From positions 1-64,000 of the forward strand of contig NZ_MUXY01000008.1 of NCBI RefSeq assembly GCF_002015035.1: DNA of 64,000 nucleotides. The letters are read 5' to 3'. Source of the stretch: Haemophilus parahaemolyticus (lineage in GTDB: Bacteria; Pseudomonadota; Gammaproteobacteria; Enterobacterales; Pasteurellaceae). Shown piece by piece: positions 47,861 to 57,081 of this stretch (positions are counted from its first letter, which is position 1; each line of letters opens with the position of its first letter). Both the position numbers and the translations under genes were made by a program. The notes beneath the pieces were generated by a model that was given only the letters and a program-made list of their open reading frames with translations, did no database searches and was not told the origin of the DNA.

Positions 47861-48220
47861 GAACAAAAGGATTAAGCCCCAAGTAATAGTAAAGAGCACC
47901 ATTGCTACGAAAACAGCAGCAGAGCCAATGTCTTTGGCACGCCCTGAAAGTTCGTGATATTCCGAACCAATGCGGTCGACCACCGATTCTACTGCACTGT
48001 TGAGTAATTCAGCAATCAAGACAATAAAAATGCTACCAAGAAGTAAAATTTTCTCGATAGCACCATTGCCGAGCCAAAACGCTAGCGGAATTAAAATAAT
48101 TGCTAACCAAACTTCTTGGCGAAAAGCTGCTTCATTGATATATGCTGATTTCAAGCCTTTCATTGAATAGCCTGCTGCTCGAATAACTCGTGTTAAATTT
48201 GCTTTATTTTCAGGTTTCAT
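47858..48220 (-). CDS. dgkA: Diacylglycerol kinase DgkA
   Basis: This small inner-membrane kinase recycles diacylglycerol to phosphatidic acid. The 120 residues have three predicted helices, with RAAGYSMKGLKSAYINEAAFRQE near the N-terminus and ELLNSAVESVVDRIG with the catalytic Glu, followed by HELSGRAKDIGSAAV. Its stop touches the 5'-nucleotidase remnant. Confidence 0.95.
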   Translation of the reverse strand: MKPENKANLTRVIRAAGYSMKGLKSAYINEAAFRQEVWLAIILIPLAFWLGNGAIEKILLLGSIFIVLIAELLNSAVESVVDRIGSEYHELSGRAKDIGSAAVFVAMVLFTITWGLILLF

Positions 48221-48451
48221 AACTTAATCCAAAAAAAGAAAAACGGGCGATATTTTACCTAAAGAAATCGTTTGTAACAAAGACAAGATCACTTTTTAAA
48301 CAAAAATTAACCAGTTATAACGTAAATAGGCATAATTTTTTATCTGAATTGAACTTTTCCCTATTCCATTAAAAGAAATTTTCGGCTAATCTGAGAACTC
48401 ATCATTTATCGATGAATAATTGGTCTTTTATTTTTTCAGAAGTGAAACATT

Positions 48452-49669
48452 ATGAGTAATTCTTTATCTTCAAAACTACTAGGCGGTAATCTTGTATTAC
48501 GTATCGCAGTAGGTTTAATCTTAGGGATAGGCTTAGCCCTTATAAATCCTGAATGGGCAAAAGATGTTGGCGTTTTAGGTCAATTCTTTGTGAAATCTTT
48601 ACGTGCTATCGCACCGATCTTAATTTTTGTATTGGTTATGTCGACCATCGCAAATAAAGAAGTGGGTTCAGATAGTAAAATCAAGCCGATTCTCGTACTT
48701 TACGTACTAGGTACATTTGTTGCAGCATTAACAGCTGTAGTATTAAGCTTCCTATTTCCAACGACTTTAGAATTAGTCGCAAGCCCGGATGGCTTAGCAC
48801 CGCCAGATGGTATCGGTCAAATTATTAAAACCGTGGTATTTAACCTTGTTGATAATCCTCTTCAAGCCCTTGCAAATGCAAATTTCATCGGTATTTTAGC
48901 GTGGTCTATCGGCTTAGGTATTGCATTACGCCACTCTTCACCAAGCACTAAAACATTCTTAAGTGACTTCGCTGATGCGGTTTCAGCTGTTGTTAAAGTT
49001 GTTATTGCCTTAGCACCAATTGGTATTTTCGGTTTAGTCGCAGATACATTTGCGACTAACGGTTTAGATGCTTTCATTGGCTATGGTCGTTTATTATTAG
49101 TATTACTCGGTGCAATGGTGATTGTTGCATTCATCTTAAACCCACTTATCGTGTGGTGGAAAATACGTCGCAATCCATACCCACTTACTTTCATCTGCTT
49201 ACGTGAAAGTGGCGTGATGGCATTCTTTACTCGTAGTTCTGCAGCGAATATTCCTGTAAATATGGGTTTATCAAAACGCTTAGGTTTACGTGAAGAGATT
49301 TATTCACTTTCTATCCCACTTGGTGCAAACATTAATATGGCAGGTGCTGCAATTACCGTTACTGTATTAACACTTGCAGCGGCTTACACACAAGGTATTG
49401 TGCCTGATTTCTGGTCTGCGTTATTATTAAGTATTGTGGCTTCAATTTGTGCTTGTGGTGCATCTGGTGTGGCAGGTGGTTCACTTTTATTGATTCCATT
49501 AGCGTGTAGCTTATTTAATATCCCGAACGATATTGCCGCACAAGTAATCGGTGTAGGCTTTATTATTGGTGTTATCCAAGATTCAGCTGAAACGGCACTG
49601 AACTCATCAACAGACGTATTGTTTACCGCTGCGGTAAGTATGTCTGAAGATCACAAAGAAAATTCATAA
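48452..49669 (+). CDS. sstT: Sodium:serine/threonine symporter SstT
   Basis: SstT imports serine and threonine with sodium. It has 405 residues of the dicarboxylate/amino-acid:cation symporter family with several predicted helices. The serine-rich loop reads [21 protein letters not shown] and the cation motif [20 protein letters not shown], both SstT-specific forms; the second re-entrant block is [20 protein letters not shown]. Its stop lies within the ribosome site of a 26-codon ORF. Confidence 0.94.
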   Translation: MSNSLSSKLLGGNLVLRIAVGLILGIGLALINPEWAKDVGVLGQFFVKSLRAIAPILIFVLVMSTIANKEVGSDSKIKPILVLYVLGTFVAALTAVVLSFLFPTTLELVASPDGLAPPDGIGQIIKTVVFNLVDNPLQALANANFIGILAWSIGLGIALRHSSPSTKTFLSDFADAVSAVVKVVIALAPIGIFGLVADTFATNGLDAFIGYGRLLLVLLGAMVIVAFILNPLIVWWKIRRNPYPLTFICLRESGVMAFFTRSSAANIPVNMGLSKRLGLREEIYSLSIPLGANINMAGAAITVTVLTLAAAYTQGIVPDFWSALLLSIVASICACGASGVAGGSLLLIPLACSLFNIPNDIAAQVIGVGFIIGVIQDSAETALNSSTDVLFTAAVSMSEDHKENS

Positions 49670-49679
49670 GGAGAACAAA

Positions 49680-49760
49680 ATGGGTACATTTGGTTACGCA
49701 ATGATGACTGTTGTTGCATCACTTGCTATGATCTGTTTTTTAGCATTTAGTATTTTCTAG
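49680..49760 (+). CDS. Small membrane protein of 26 residues, downstream of sstT
   Basis: MGTFGYAMMTVVASLAMICF followed by LAFSIF and TAG: a single hydrophobic helix with almost no tail. AAGGAG overlaps the sstT stop and stands 6 nt before the ATG, and the operon terminator follows 14 nt after the stop, so it looks like a real, co-transcribed gene. I recognise no family. It could be a regulatory or structural partner of SstT, by analogy with other small helices; that is a guess. Confidence 0.6.
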   Translation: MGTFGYAMMTVVASLAMICFLAFSIF

Positions 49761-49773
49761 TAAATAATTTAAC

Positions 49774-49812
49774 AAAGGGATAAAACGATATGATTGTTCT
49801 ATCCCTTTTTAA
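49774..49812 (+). terminator. Terminator of the sstT operon
   Basis: AAAGGGAT (49774-49781) pairs with ATCCCTTT (49801-49808), followed by TTT. The loop is long (19 nt). Confidence 0.6.
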
Positions 49813-49832
49813 TATGTTAGTTCCTAAAAAAC

Positions 49833-49861
49833 ATTCTCATTTAGCTTCTCTAAATGAGAAT
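49833..49861. promoter_or_regulatory. Palindrome upstream of ftnA, possible Fur-type operator
   Basis: ATTCTCATTTAG-CTTCT-CTAAATGAGAAT, a perfect 12-bp inverted repeat. The right arm read onward (AAATGAGAATTCTTATT) resembles a Fur box. No T run follows, so an operator is more likely than a terminator. Confidence 0.45.
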
Positions 49862-49919
49862 TCTTATTGTTTAAACTTATCAAAATTGAAATTTTGTTAG
49901 AAAAAAACTATTAAAATGC

Positions 49920-49984
49920 TTGATTACTTTTTCAACTTTGATATACTTGCAAGTGTTTTAAGGGCAGGATTTTTTTCTGCCCTT
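49920..49984 (+). promoter_or_regulatory. Promoter and 5' hairpin of the ferritin operon
   Basis: TTGATT (49920-49925) and TATACT (49942-49947) are 16 nt apart. About 12 nt further, AAGGGCAG (49960-49967) pairs with CTGCCCTT (49977-49984), giving an RNA that would start with a stable hairpin. Its use is inferred. Confidence 0.5.
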
Positions 49985-50002
49985 TGTTATATATAGATTT
50001 CT

Positions 50003-50023
50003 AAATGAGAGTATCTCTCATTT
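50003..50023. promoter_or_regulatory. Perfect 21-bp palindrome in the ftnA leader
   Basis: AAATGAGAG-TAT-CTCTCATTT. It shares CTAAATGAGA with the palindrome at 49833-49861. It may bind an iron regulator as DNA or fold in the RNA. It lies 36 nt before the ftnA start. Confidence 0.45.
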
Positions 50024-50059
50024 CATTTACATTTTCATAATATTTGCATAGGAGAAAAT

Positions 50060-50560
50060 ATGTTACAACAATCTATCGTTGATAAACTCAACGAACAAAT
50101 CAACTTAGAGTTCTACTCTTCAAATGTTTATTTGCAAATGTCTGCATGGTGTTCAAAAAATGGTTTTGCGGGTGCAGCAACTTTCTTACTTCGTCACGCA
50201 GATGAAGAATTAGAGCATATGCAAAAATTATTCGACTACGTTTGTGAAGCGGGTGCAACGCCATTATTAGGTAAAATCGAAGCTCCACGCAAAGAGTACG
50301 AATCATTAAAAGAGTTATTCGATGTGGTTTTAGAACACGAGAAACACGTAACAGCTAAAATCAATGAATTAGTAGAAGTGACTTTCGCTGCGAAAGATTA
50401 CTCAACCTTCAACTTCCTACAATGGTATGTGGCTGAACAACACGAAGAAGAGAAATTATTTGGTGAAATTTTAGATAAATTCGTGGTGGCAGGCGAAAGT
50501 AATAAATCACTTTACTTTATCGACAAAGACTTAGAAACCTTAGATCAAGGAGCAGAATAA
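50060..50560 (+). CDS. ftnA: Non-heme ferritin FtnA
   Basis: Ferritins oxidise Fe(II) and store it as a mineral inside a 24-subunit shell. The 166 residues have the ferroxidase ligands in place: Glu17 ([11 protein letters not shown]), Glu50 and His53 (DEELEHM), Glu94 (LEHEKHV), Gln127 and Glu130 ([11 protein letters not shown]). TAGGAGA precedes the ATG. The stop overlaps the start of ftnB (TAATG), so the two form an operon, as in Haemophilus. Palindromes upstream suggest iron-responsive control. Confidence 0.95.
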   Translation: MLQQSIVDKLNEQINLEFYSSNVYLQMSAWCSKNGFAGAATFLLRHADEELEHMQKLFDYVCEAGATPLLGKIEAPRKEYESLKELFDVVLEHEKHVTAKINELVEVTFAAKDYSTFNFLQWYVAEQHEEEKLFGEILDKFVVAGESNKSLYFIDKDLETLDQGAE

Positions 50561-51057
50561 TGTTATCGCAAAATATTATCAAATACTTAAACGACCAATT
50601 AAACTTAGAATTCTATTCTTCTAACGTGTATCTTCAAATGTCAGCTTGGGCAGATAACAACGGCTTCCCTGGTGCAGCAAAATTCTTAAAAGCACACGCA
50701 ACCGAAGAAATGGAACATATGCGTCGTTTATTCACATACTTAAACGAAACAGGTGCGTTAGCTGAAATTTATGCGATTGAAGCACCACAAGCAGAATATG
50801 ATTCATTAAAATCATTGTTCGAAATCGTATTAGAACACGAAAAACACGTAACCTCAAAAATCAATGAATTAGTGGAAGTGGCTTTTGAGGCGAAAGATTA
50901 TTCATCATTCAACTTCTTACAATGGTATGTGGCTGAACAGCACGAAGAAGAGTTTTTATTCAACTCTATCTTAGATAAATTCCGTTTATTAGGCGAAGAT
51001 GGTAAATCTTTATACTACATTGATAAAGATTTAGAGCAAATGGCAGCGGCACATTAA
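50560..51057 (+). CDS. ftnB: Non-heme ferritin FtnB
   Basis: A second ferritin of 165 residues, about 60 percent identical by eye to FtnA. It also keeps all ferroxidase ligands ([35 protein letters not shown]), so it should be active and may co-assemble with FtnA. It is translated from an ATG overlapping the ftnA stop. The E. coli protein called FtnB is a different, degenerate type; the name here follows Haemophilus use. Confidence 0.93.
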   Translation: MLSQNIIKYLNDQLNLEFYSSNVYLQMSAWADNNGFPGAAKFLKAHATEEMEHMRRLFTYLNETGALAEIYAIEAPQAEYDSLKSLFEIVLEHEKHVTSKINELVEVAFEAKDYSSFNFLQWYVAEQHEEEFLFNSILDKFRLLGEDGKSLYYIDKDLEQMAAAH

Positions 51058-51155
51058 TTTACGTGGCATTCTGTTATCTTTAATGTGGGGTGAGTTGCTT
51101 ACGACCTAATATTTTGGGTGATGTAGTAACCTCCTACTCGAATAACCAAGCCATC

Positions 51156-51212
51156 AAGCGGTTGATTTTTCATAGCATTTTGCAATCGTTATGAAAAATT
51201 GACCGCTTATTT
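51156..51212. terminator. Inverted uptake-signal hairpin after ftnB
   Basis: AAGCGGTTGATTTTTCAT (51156-51173) pairs with ATGAAAAATTGACCGCTT (51191-51208) with two mismatches, then ATTTTAT. Confidence 0.65.
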
Positions 51213-51293
51213 TATAAATTCATAAGCAATCGTTTGCTTGTTAAAAGGGGATTCTGTAAAATTCGCTCTAATTTTTCTACACTTGAGGTCTTT

Positions 51294-52595
51294 ATGTCTT
51301 TATTTAACTTTGAAGAACGTGGTTCAAACGTTCGTCAAGAGGTAATCGCAGGATTAACTATATTCCTTGCAATGGTTTATTCTATTTTTGTTGTGCCTGG
51401 AATGTTAAGCCAAGCAGGCTTCCCTGCTGAATCGGTGTTTATCGCAACCTGTTTAGTGTCAGGGTTAGGCTCAATCTTAATCGGTTTATGGGCAAACGCA
51501 CCAATGGCAATCGGTAGTGCAATTTCATTAACTGCATTTACCGCATTCAGTTTAGTGCTTGGTCAAGGCATCTCAATTCCTGTGGCACTTGGTGCAATCT
51601 TCCTAATGGGGATTGTATTTACTCTTATTTCAGTAACAGGCGTACGTTCTTGGATTTTACGTAATCTTCCTTCTAGCATTGCTCACGGTGCAGGTATCGG
51701 TATCGGTTTATTCCTTCTATTGATTGCGGCAACTAACGTAAAATTAGTCATCAACAGTGGCATTGATATTCCTGTGAAAATGGGCGAATTTACCTCATTT
51801 CCTGTAATGATGTCGTTACTTGGCTTGGCTGCAATCGTGGGTTTAGAGCGTTTAAAAGTGAAAGGCTCAATCCTTTGGGTAATCATTGTGATTACTATTA
51901 TCGCTTTAATTTTTGACCCGAATGTGAAATATTCTGGCTTCTTTAAAATGCCAAGCTTTGGCGAGAACTCATTATTCTTAGAATTAGATGTAATGGGGGC
52001 ATTAAATGCAGCAATTTTACCTGTGGTATTCGCATTAGTGATGACTGCAATCTTTGATGCAACAGGTACAATTCGTGCTGTTGCGGGTCAAGCAAATTTA
52101 TTAGATAAAGATGGTCAAATCTTAAATGGTGGCAGAGCTTTAACTTCTGATTCATTAGGCTCAGTATTATCAGGCTTATTCGGTACTGCACCAGCCGCAG
52201 TTTATATCGAATCAGCAGCAGGCACAGCCGTTGGTGGTAAAACAGGTTTAACCGCAGTAGTGGTGGGTATCGGTTTCTTATTGATGCTTTTCTTCCAGCC
52301 ATTAGCAGGTTTAGTGCCAAGCTATGCAACCGCACCAGCATTAATGTATGTAGGCTTATTGATGTTAAGCAACGTATCAAAATTAGATTTTGATGACTTC
52401 GTTGGTGCAATGTCTGGCTTAGTATGTGCAGTATTTATCGTACTTACCGCTAACATCGTAACAGGTATTATGCTAGGTTTCGCTACTTTAGTGATTGGTC
52501 GCACCATTTCTGGTGAGTTCAAAAAATTAAACATCGGTACAGTGATTATTGCGATTGTGTTAGTTGCATTCTATGCGTTAGGGTTAGCGATTTAG
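51294..52595 (+). CDS. AzgA-type purine (hypoxanthine/guanine/adenine) permease, NCS2 family
   Basis: A purine:proton symporter of 433 residues with about 13 predicted helices. Hallmarks of the AzgA branch are [20 protein letters not shown] near the start, [38 protein letters not shown] and [20 protein letters not shown]. The substrate (adenine versus guanine/hypoxanthine) cannot be told. A frame extends upstream to 51234, but TGAGGTC precedes the ATG at 51294 and family homology begins there. Confidence 0.9.
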   Translation: MSLFNFEERGSNVRQEVIAGLTIFLAMVYSIFVVPGMLSQAGFPAESVFIATCLVSGLGSILIGLWANAPMAIGSAISLTAFTAFSLVLGQGISIPVALGAIFLMGIVFTLISVTGVRSWILRNLPSSIAHGAGIGIGLFLLLIAATNVKLVINSGIDIPVKMGEFTSFPVMMSLLGLAAIVGLERLKVKGSILWVIIVITIIALIFDPNVKYSGFFKMPSFGENSLFLELDVMGALNAAILPVVFALVMTAIFDATGTIRAVAGQANLLDKDGQILNGGRALTSDSLGSVLSGLFGTAPAAVYIESAAGTAVGGKTGLTAVVVGIGFLLMLFFQPLAGLVPSYATAPALMYVGLLMLSNVSKLDFDDFVGAMSGLVCAVFIVLTANIVTGIMLGFATLVIGRTISGEFKKLNIGTVIIAIVLVAFYALGLAI

Positions 52596-52621
52596 TATTA
52601 AATATTATTTCATAGAAAAAG

Positions 52622-52680
52622 AAGCGGTGGATTTTGTTTAGCCTTTGAAGGGCTCTCAACAAAATCCACCGCTTGTTTAT
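52622..52680. terminator. Inverted uptake-signal terminator between the purine permease and nhaP
   Basis: A 17-bp perfect stem: AAGCGGTGGATTTTGTT (52622-52638) with AACAAAATCCACCGCTT (52658-52674). An inner AGCC/GGCT pair caps it. Confidence 0.7.
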
Positions 52681-52724
52681 AAATTGATATTTTTTAGCGA
52701 TAATTACGACTATACATTTTAAAG

Positions 52725-54029
52725 CTAATGTTTGCTAGGCTGCAAATACTCCTCACGATTTGGATCAACCGTTTTTGATTTTCTGATCATTGGTTCAATG
52801 GTTGAACCTTGCACAAGAATCGAGAACATGACCACCGCATAAGTCATTACTAAAATTAAATCTTTTACATCAATGGAGCCTGCAAATGCAGTCTTGCTTG
52901 GAATGGAAAGTGCCATCGCAAGAGCTAAACCACCACGTAAACCGCCCCAGGTCATAATTTTTAGCGTATAAGGGTTGTAGGTTCTGAATTGTTGCATTCC
53001 TTTGAATGGAATCCAGAGACTGAGATAGCGCGAAATCAAGCAAACAGGAATAGCAATAATCATCAATACAATCCCGTAGAATTCAAAGTCTACTAACAAT
53101 AATGCAAAACCGATCAGAAAGAAGAGCAGTGAGTTTAAGAAGTGGTCGATCATCTCCCAGAAATGGTCGAGATAACGTTGGCTCTGTTCCGAGAAACCTG
53201 AACGGCGCGTCCAGTTACCAATCATAATCCCTGCAACAACCATTGCAAGTGCACCTGAAACGTGTAGTACATTAGAGGCAAACATAAAGCCTGCGGTTGG
53301 AATAGTAAGTGTGATGAGAATTTCCATTGAGCCATCATCGGTTGAGGAAATCAGCACGTGGGCAATAAAACCGAGTAAGAAGCCGAATAAAATCCCACCA
53401 ATAGCTTCGTGCATAAAGAGGCTAAAAATATTGCTAACAGAAGTTTCTTGACCACCAAAAGCCACTGCAAAAACGGTTACGAAAATCACTAAACCGACCC
53501 CATCATTAAACAGCGACTCCCCTTCTACTTGCATTGATAAACGTTTGGGAGCGCGTAAGTTTTTGATAATCGCCAACACTGCAATCGGGTCGGTTGGAGA
53601 AATCAAGGCACCAAAAACGACGCAATAGATAAAGTCAATTGGCAATCCGATAAGGTTAGCGGGCATCCAAATCAATAATGCGATCAGGAAAGTGGAAATG
53701 AGGGTTGAGATAAGAGCGAATGCAGTAATTTCCCATTTTTGGTCTTTAAGTACGGGTAATTTTACCCCTAAAGAGCCCGCAAAAAGTAAGAAGCCTAAAA
53801 TCCCGTTGAGTAAAAAACTTTTGAAATCAATTTGCTCCATCACATTTTTTGCGATAACGTCAATTTTAAACCAACCGAAAGAGCCTAAAATCCAGACTAA
53901 TAATGAACAAAACATAGCAGCCGCAGTAATAGCAACAGTTGACTGCACACGAGCAGAAATTTTGCTTGTAATAAATCCAAGTAAGATAGAAAGAGCTGCC
54001 AGAAAGCAAATATAAGCATAAATATTCAT
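52725..54029 (-). CDS. NhaP-type sodium/proton antiporter (CPA1 family)
   Basis: A monovalent cation:proton antiporter of 434 residues with about 12 predicted helices. The CPA1 signatures are FGALISPTDPIAVLAIIKNL (with the PTDP motif), EGESLFNDGVGLVIFVTVF (the ND motif of electroneutral antiporters) and MTWGGLRGGLALAMALSIP. Whether it moves sodium, potassium or both is not visible. The frame is open 45 codons upstream, but the ATG at 54029 starts the first helix. Confidence 0.87.
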   Translation of the reverse strand: MNIYAYICFLAALSILLGFITSKISARVQSTVAITAAAMFCSLLVWILGSFGWFKIDVIAKNVMEQIDFKSFLLNGILGFLLFAGSLGVKLPVLKDQKWEITAFALISTLISTFLIALLIWMPANLIGLPIDFIYCVVFGALISPTDPIAVLAIIKNLRAPKRLSMQVEGESLFNDGVGLVIFVTVFAVAFGGQETSVSNIFSLFMHEAIGGILFGFLLGFIAHVLISSTDDGSMEILITLTIPTAGFMFASNVLHVSGALAMVVAGIMIGNWTRRSGFSEQSQRYLDHFWEMIDHFLNSLLFFLIGFALLLVDFEFYGIVLMIIAIPVCLISRYLSLWIPFKGMQQFRTYNPYTLKIMTWGGLRGGLALAMALSIPSKTAFAGSIDVKDLILVMTYAVVMFSILVQGSTIEPMIRKSKTVDPNREEYLQPSKH

Positions 54030-54273
54030 CAAGAAAATCCAGTATGTTTCTGAATAGAGAAAATAAAAAAGAGTGTGTATTCTATCATAAATCACTTTAT
54101 TAGGGCTTGTGCATGTTTCAAAAATACTTGTGTTGCCATTTAAAATTGCTTCTAGAGTAAGCATTTTTGAATAACGCTAAAAGCTTTAAGAATGGAAAAA
54201 TCAGATTTGAGAAAAATTGAGTTTAAAGTATAATTCCTAGCATTTTTATATTCAGTATATTAGGGAATAGCCC

Positions 54274-56148
54274 ATGATTGAAAAATGGCATGAACGAACC
54301 AATAGCGTTGGTTTTAAAATTATCTTCTCATTGGTATCACTTTCATTTGTGCTTGCAGGCATCGGTGGTGGTATTGTTGGTGCGAATACTTCTGCCGTAA
54401 AAGTGAACGGACAAGAGATTTCGCAACGTGCTTTTTCTGATGCAAAGAATCGCCAACAAACTATTATGTCAAACCAAATGGGAGCACAATTCTGGGACTT
54501 ATTAGATAAACCTGAATTTGCAAACGAATTTAACCAATCAGTCTTAAATAATCTCATCAATGATGAATTGCTCCGTCAATACATTCAAGAATTGAATTTA
54601 GGAGTAAGTGTTGATCAAATTAAGTCTGAGATTGTTCATAGTCCAAACTTTCAGCAAAATGGCAAGTTTGATAATAATCTTTATCAGCAGACGTTACGCA
54701 ATGCGGGGTTAACCCCCGATGGCTATGCTCAAATTGTAGGGCAAGGCATTCTCTTTTCTCAAATGGAAAAAGGAATTTTAGGTACTAGCTTTAATGTACC
54801 TATTCAAGAAGAAAACTTAGCCAAATTGTTATTCCAAAAACGCCAAGTGCGTTTAGCGTCTTACTCTTTAGCAAATGAAGTGCAAAAACAGACCGCTTCA
54901 CAAGAGGAGTTGCAGGCTTTCTATGATAAGCATAAGACACAATTAGTGATGCCAGAGCAGTTTGTGGTGGAATATGTAACTTTATCGCCAAAACAAGTGG
55001 AAAATAAAGTACAAATTACGGATGAACAAATTGCTACTTATTATGAAACGAATAAAGCACAATATGTCACTAAAGGCGAATCTCAATTTGCACATATTCA
55101 AGTAGCAAATGAAGCAGAAGCACAAGCTATTGAGCAGCAATTAAAGTCAGGTGCTGATTTTGTAACCCTTGCAAAAGAAAAATCGTTAGATAAATTATCG
55201 GCAACAAAAGGCGGTGATTTAGGTTGGGCAAAAGCGGGCACATTTCCAGCTGAGTTTGAAAAGGCTGCTAACGCATTGCAAGTAGGGCAAGTTAGTCAAC
55301 CAGTCAAAATGGGCAATGAATATCACATTATTAAAGTGTTAGATCGTAAACCAGAAACAGCTTTACCACTTGAGAAAGTGAAAGAAAACATTGTGAATAC
55401 TTTGCGTCACGAATTAGTGGGGGCTGAGTATTCAACGTTAACGCGTAATATGGCAACTTCTGCGTATGAAAATGCAGGCTCATTGGAAGAAGTCGCAAAA
55501 GTAGCAGGCGTTGAAGTTCAAACTACTCCTATGTTTACTCGTGAGACATTACCAGAAGCATTAAAATCTGATGCAGTAACTAAAGTGCTTTTTGAGGGGG
55601 ATTTAGCACAATCAGGTCAAAATTCAGAGGCATTAGAAGTGGGCAATGAAAATGCTTCTCGCACCATGTTTCTGCGTGTAAAACAATATCATCCACAGCG
55701 TGAGAAAACGTTTGATGAAGCAAAATCAGAAGTGGAAGTAATGGTAAAGCGTGAGAAAGCGGAAACGGCATTATTAGCTCAAGCAGAGGCTCAAGCAAAA
55801 GCATTAAGCGAAGGTAAAAATGAGGTTACTTTCGGCACAGCTCAAACACTTGTTTATGCTCAAGCACAAGCAGAACAACCTGCATTTGCCAAATCGGTAT
55901 TTGCAATGCCAAAACCAGAGGGCAAACCAACTTTCAGTGTCGCTCGTAATACTCAAGGCGATGTGCTATTAGTGGCATTAGATAAAGTAGAAGATGGTTC
56001 ATTAAATGAATTTAAACCACTTCAAGCTCAATTTAATGACGCAAATCGCACCACCTTACGTGCCGATTTAATCAATAATTTACGTGAGCGTGCGTCAATT
56101 GATGTGAATGAAGAGTTTATGCAACAGCTAAATTCGACAGCACAGTAA
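54274..56148 (+). CDS. ppiD: Periplasmic folding chaperone PpiD (SurA-N/rotamase)
   Basis: PpiD is anchored in the inner membrane and helps newly exported proteins near the Sec translocon. The 624 residues start with a short cytoplasmic tail and one membrane helix (FKIIFSLVSLSFVLAGIGGGIVGA). Then come the SurA-like N-domain (VKVNGQEISQRAFSDAKNRQ), a parvulin domain (about 262-352, with AHIQVANEAEAQAIEQQLKS and GGDLGWAKAGTFPAEFEKA) and a long C-terminal part. It is divergent from nhaP. Confidence 0.92.
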   Translation: MIEKWHERTNSVGFKIIFSLVSLSFVLAGIGGGIVGANTSAVKVNGQEISQRAFSDAKNRQQTIMSNQMGAQFWDLLDKPEFANEFNQSVLNNLINDELLRQYIQELNLGVSVDQIKSEIVHSPNFQQNGKFDNNLYQQTLRNAGLTPDGYAQIVGQGILFSQMEKGILGTSFNVPIQEENLAKLLFQKRQVRLASYSLANEVQKQTASQEELQAFYDKHKTQLVMPEQFVVEYVTLSPKQVENKVQITDEQIATYYETNKAQYVTKGESQFAHIQVANEAEAQAIEQQLKSGADFVTLAKEKSLDKLSATKGGDLGWAKAGTFPAEFEKAANALQVGQVSQPVKMGNEYHIIKVLDRKPETALPLEKVKENIVNTLRHELVGAEYSTLTRNMATSAYENAGSLEEVAKVAGVEVQTTPMFTRETLPEALKSDAVTKVLFEGDLAQSGQNSEALEVGNENASRTMFLRVKQYHPQREKTFDEAKSEVEVMVKREKAETALLAQAEAQAKALSEGKNEVTFGTAQTLVYAQAQAEQPAFAKSVFAMPKPEGKPTFSVARNTQGDVLLVALDKVEDGSLNEFKPLQAQFNDANRTTLRADLINNLRERASIDVNEEFMQQLNSTAQ

Positions 56149-56167
56149 TCATCTATTACGTTATTTT

Positions 56168-56200
56168 AGGGCAGAGATTATGATATCTGTCCTTTTCTTT
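56168..56200 (+). terminator. Terminator after ppiD
   Basis: AGGGCAGA pairs with TCTGTCCT (one G-U pair), followed by TTTCTTT. Confidence 0.5.
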
Positions 56201-56260
56201 ATCAATTTCTCCAAATTAGCGTATAATAGCCATAGTTTAGAAATCTACTCAGGTATTTGT

Positions 56261-57010
56261 ATGGCTTATTCTCTTTTTCAATCTCAAACGGTGAAATTTG
56301 CAAAAAATTTTGCAATATTTACCGCTTGTTTTTGTTTCTTTTTGTCAGCGAATGCCAAAATGGTAGAGAAAGTCGCTTCGCCAGCTAAACTTTGCACTTA
56401 TTTTTACGATTTTAATTTTCACGATCCGCAGTTAAAAAAGCCTGAAGTTCGCCAAGCTATTAAAGCGATGGTCTTTTCAAATCGCATCAAATATGAAAAT
56501 GGCGAAATCAATTACCATATTTTGCCGAAATCGTTACAAGTAGAAACGGAAAGTCATTGGTCGCCCATTGCGGTTGAGCAGTTGCTGATACAGAGTGGTA
56601 TACGCTCCAAGTCGCCACTGTATTTGAATATTCTGTTTGAAAATCAAAAACCGCATAATGTGATTGGACGACAGATCAGTCGCGTATTAGCACAGTCAGA
56701 TCTTATTCGAGTCAACCCGCAAGCGGTCAAAAAATCGGAGTTGATTGCACAACAAAAGAAAGGCAACTATCAGCTTATTCGCAGTGAGCAATGTGTTGAA
56801 AAGCCGAATGTAATGCTCTTTTTAGCCCGTTTTTCTTCAAAACATTCTGAAAATCTCAATGGATACGCTAATACAGAAGTGGATAGATTGCTCATAGAAT
56901 TACAAACGAAAAAACTAAATAGTGCTAAACGTGCTGCGTTAATTCAACAACTTATTGAGATTTTAGAGCAAGATGTTGCGATCTTGCCATTATATGAATT
57001 TTCTAAATAA
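56261..57010 (+). CDS. Half-length family 5 solute-binding protein (C-terminal lobe only)
   Basis: The 249-residue product has a signal-like N-terminus (FAIFTACFCFFLSANA) and then only the C-terminal lobe of an OppA/DppA-type binding protein: YFYDFNFHDPQLKKPEVRQA matches the FNFxDPxFxDxRVRQAL block, and NLNGYANTEVDRLL with VAILPLYEFSK matches the closing part. The N-terminal lobe is missing, so normal peptide binding is unlikely. Either a truncated gene fused to a signal peptide, or a small protein with a new role. An uptake-signal inverted pair falls inside the signal peptide coding region (about 56286-56330). Confidence 0.75.
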   Translation: MAYSLFQSQTVKFAKNFAIFTACFCFFLSANAKMVEKVASPAKLCTYFYDFNFHDPQLKKPEVRQAIKAMVFSNRIKYENGEINYHILPKSLQVETESHWSPIAVEQLLIQSGIRSKSPLYLNILFENQKPHNVIGRQISRVLAQSDLIRVNPQAVKKSELIAQQKKGNYQLIRSEQCVEKPNVMLFLARFSSKHSENLNGYANTEVDRLLIELQTKKLNSAKRAALIQQLIEILEQDVAILPLYEFSK

Positions 57011-57081
57011 CCCCTTTTTAGGGATTGATTCTATCGTTTAAATCTCCTATTTTGGCGATTACCTATCAATTAAGGATAATT

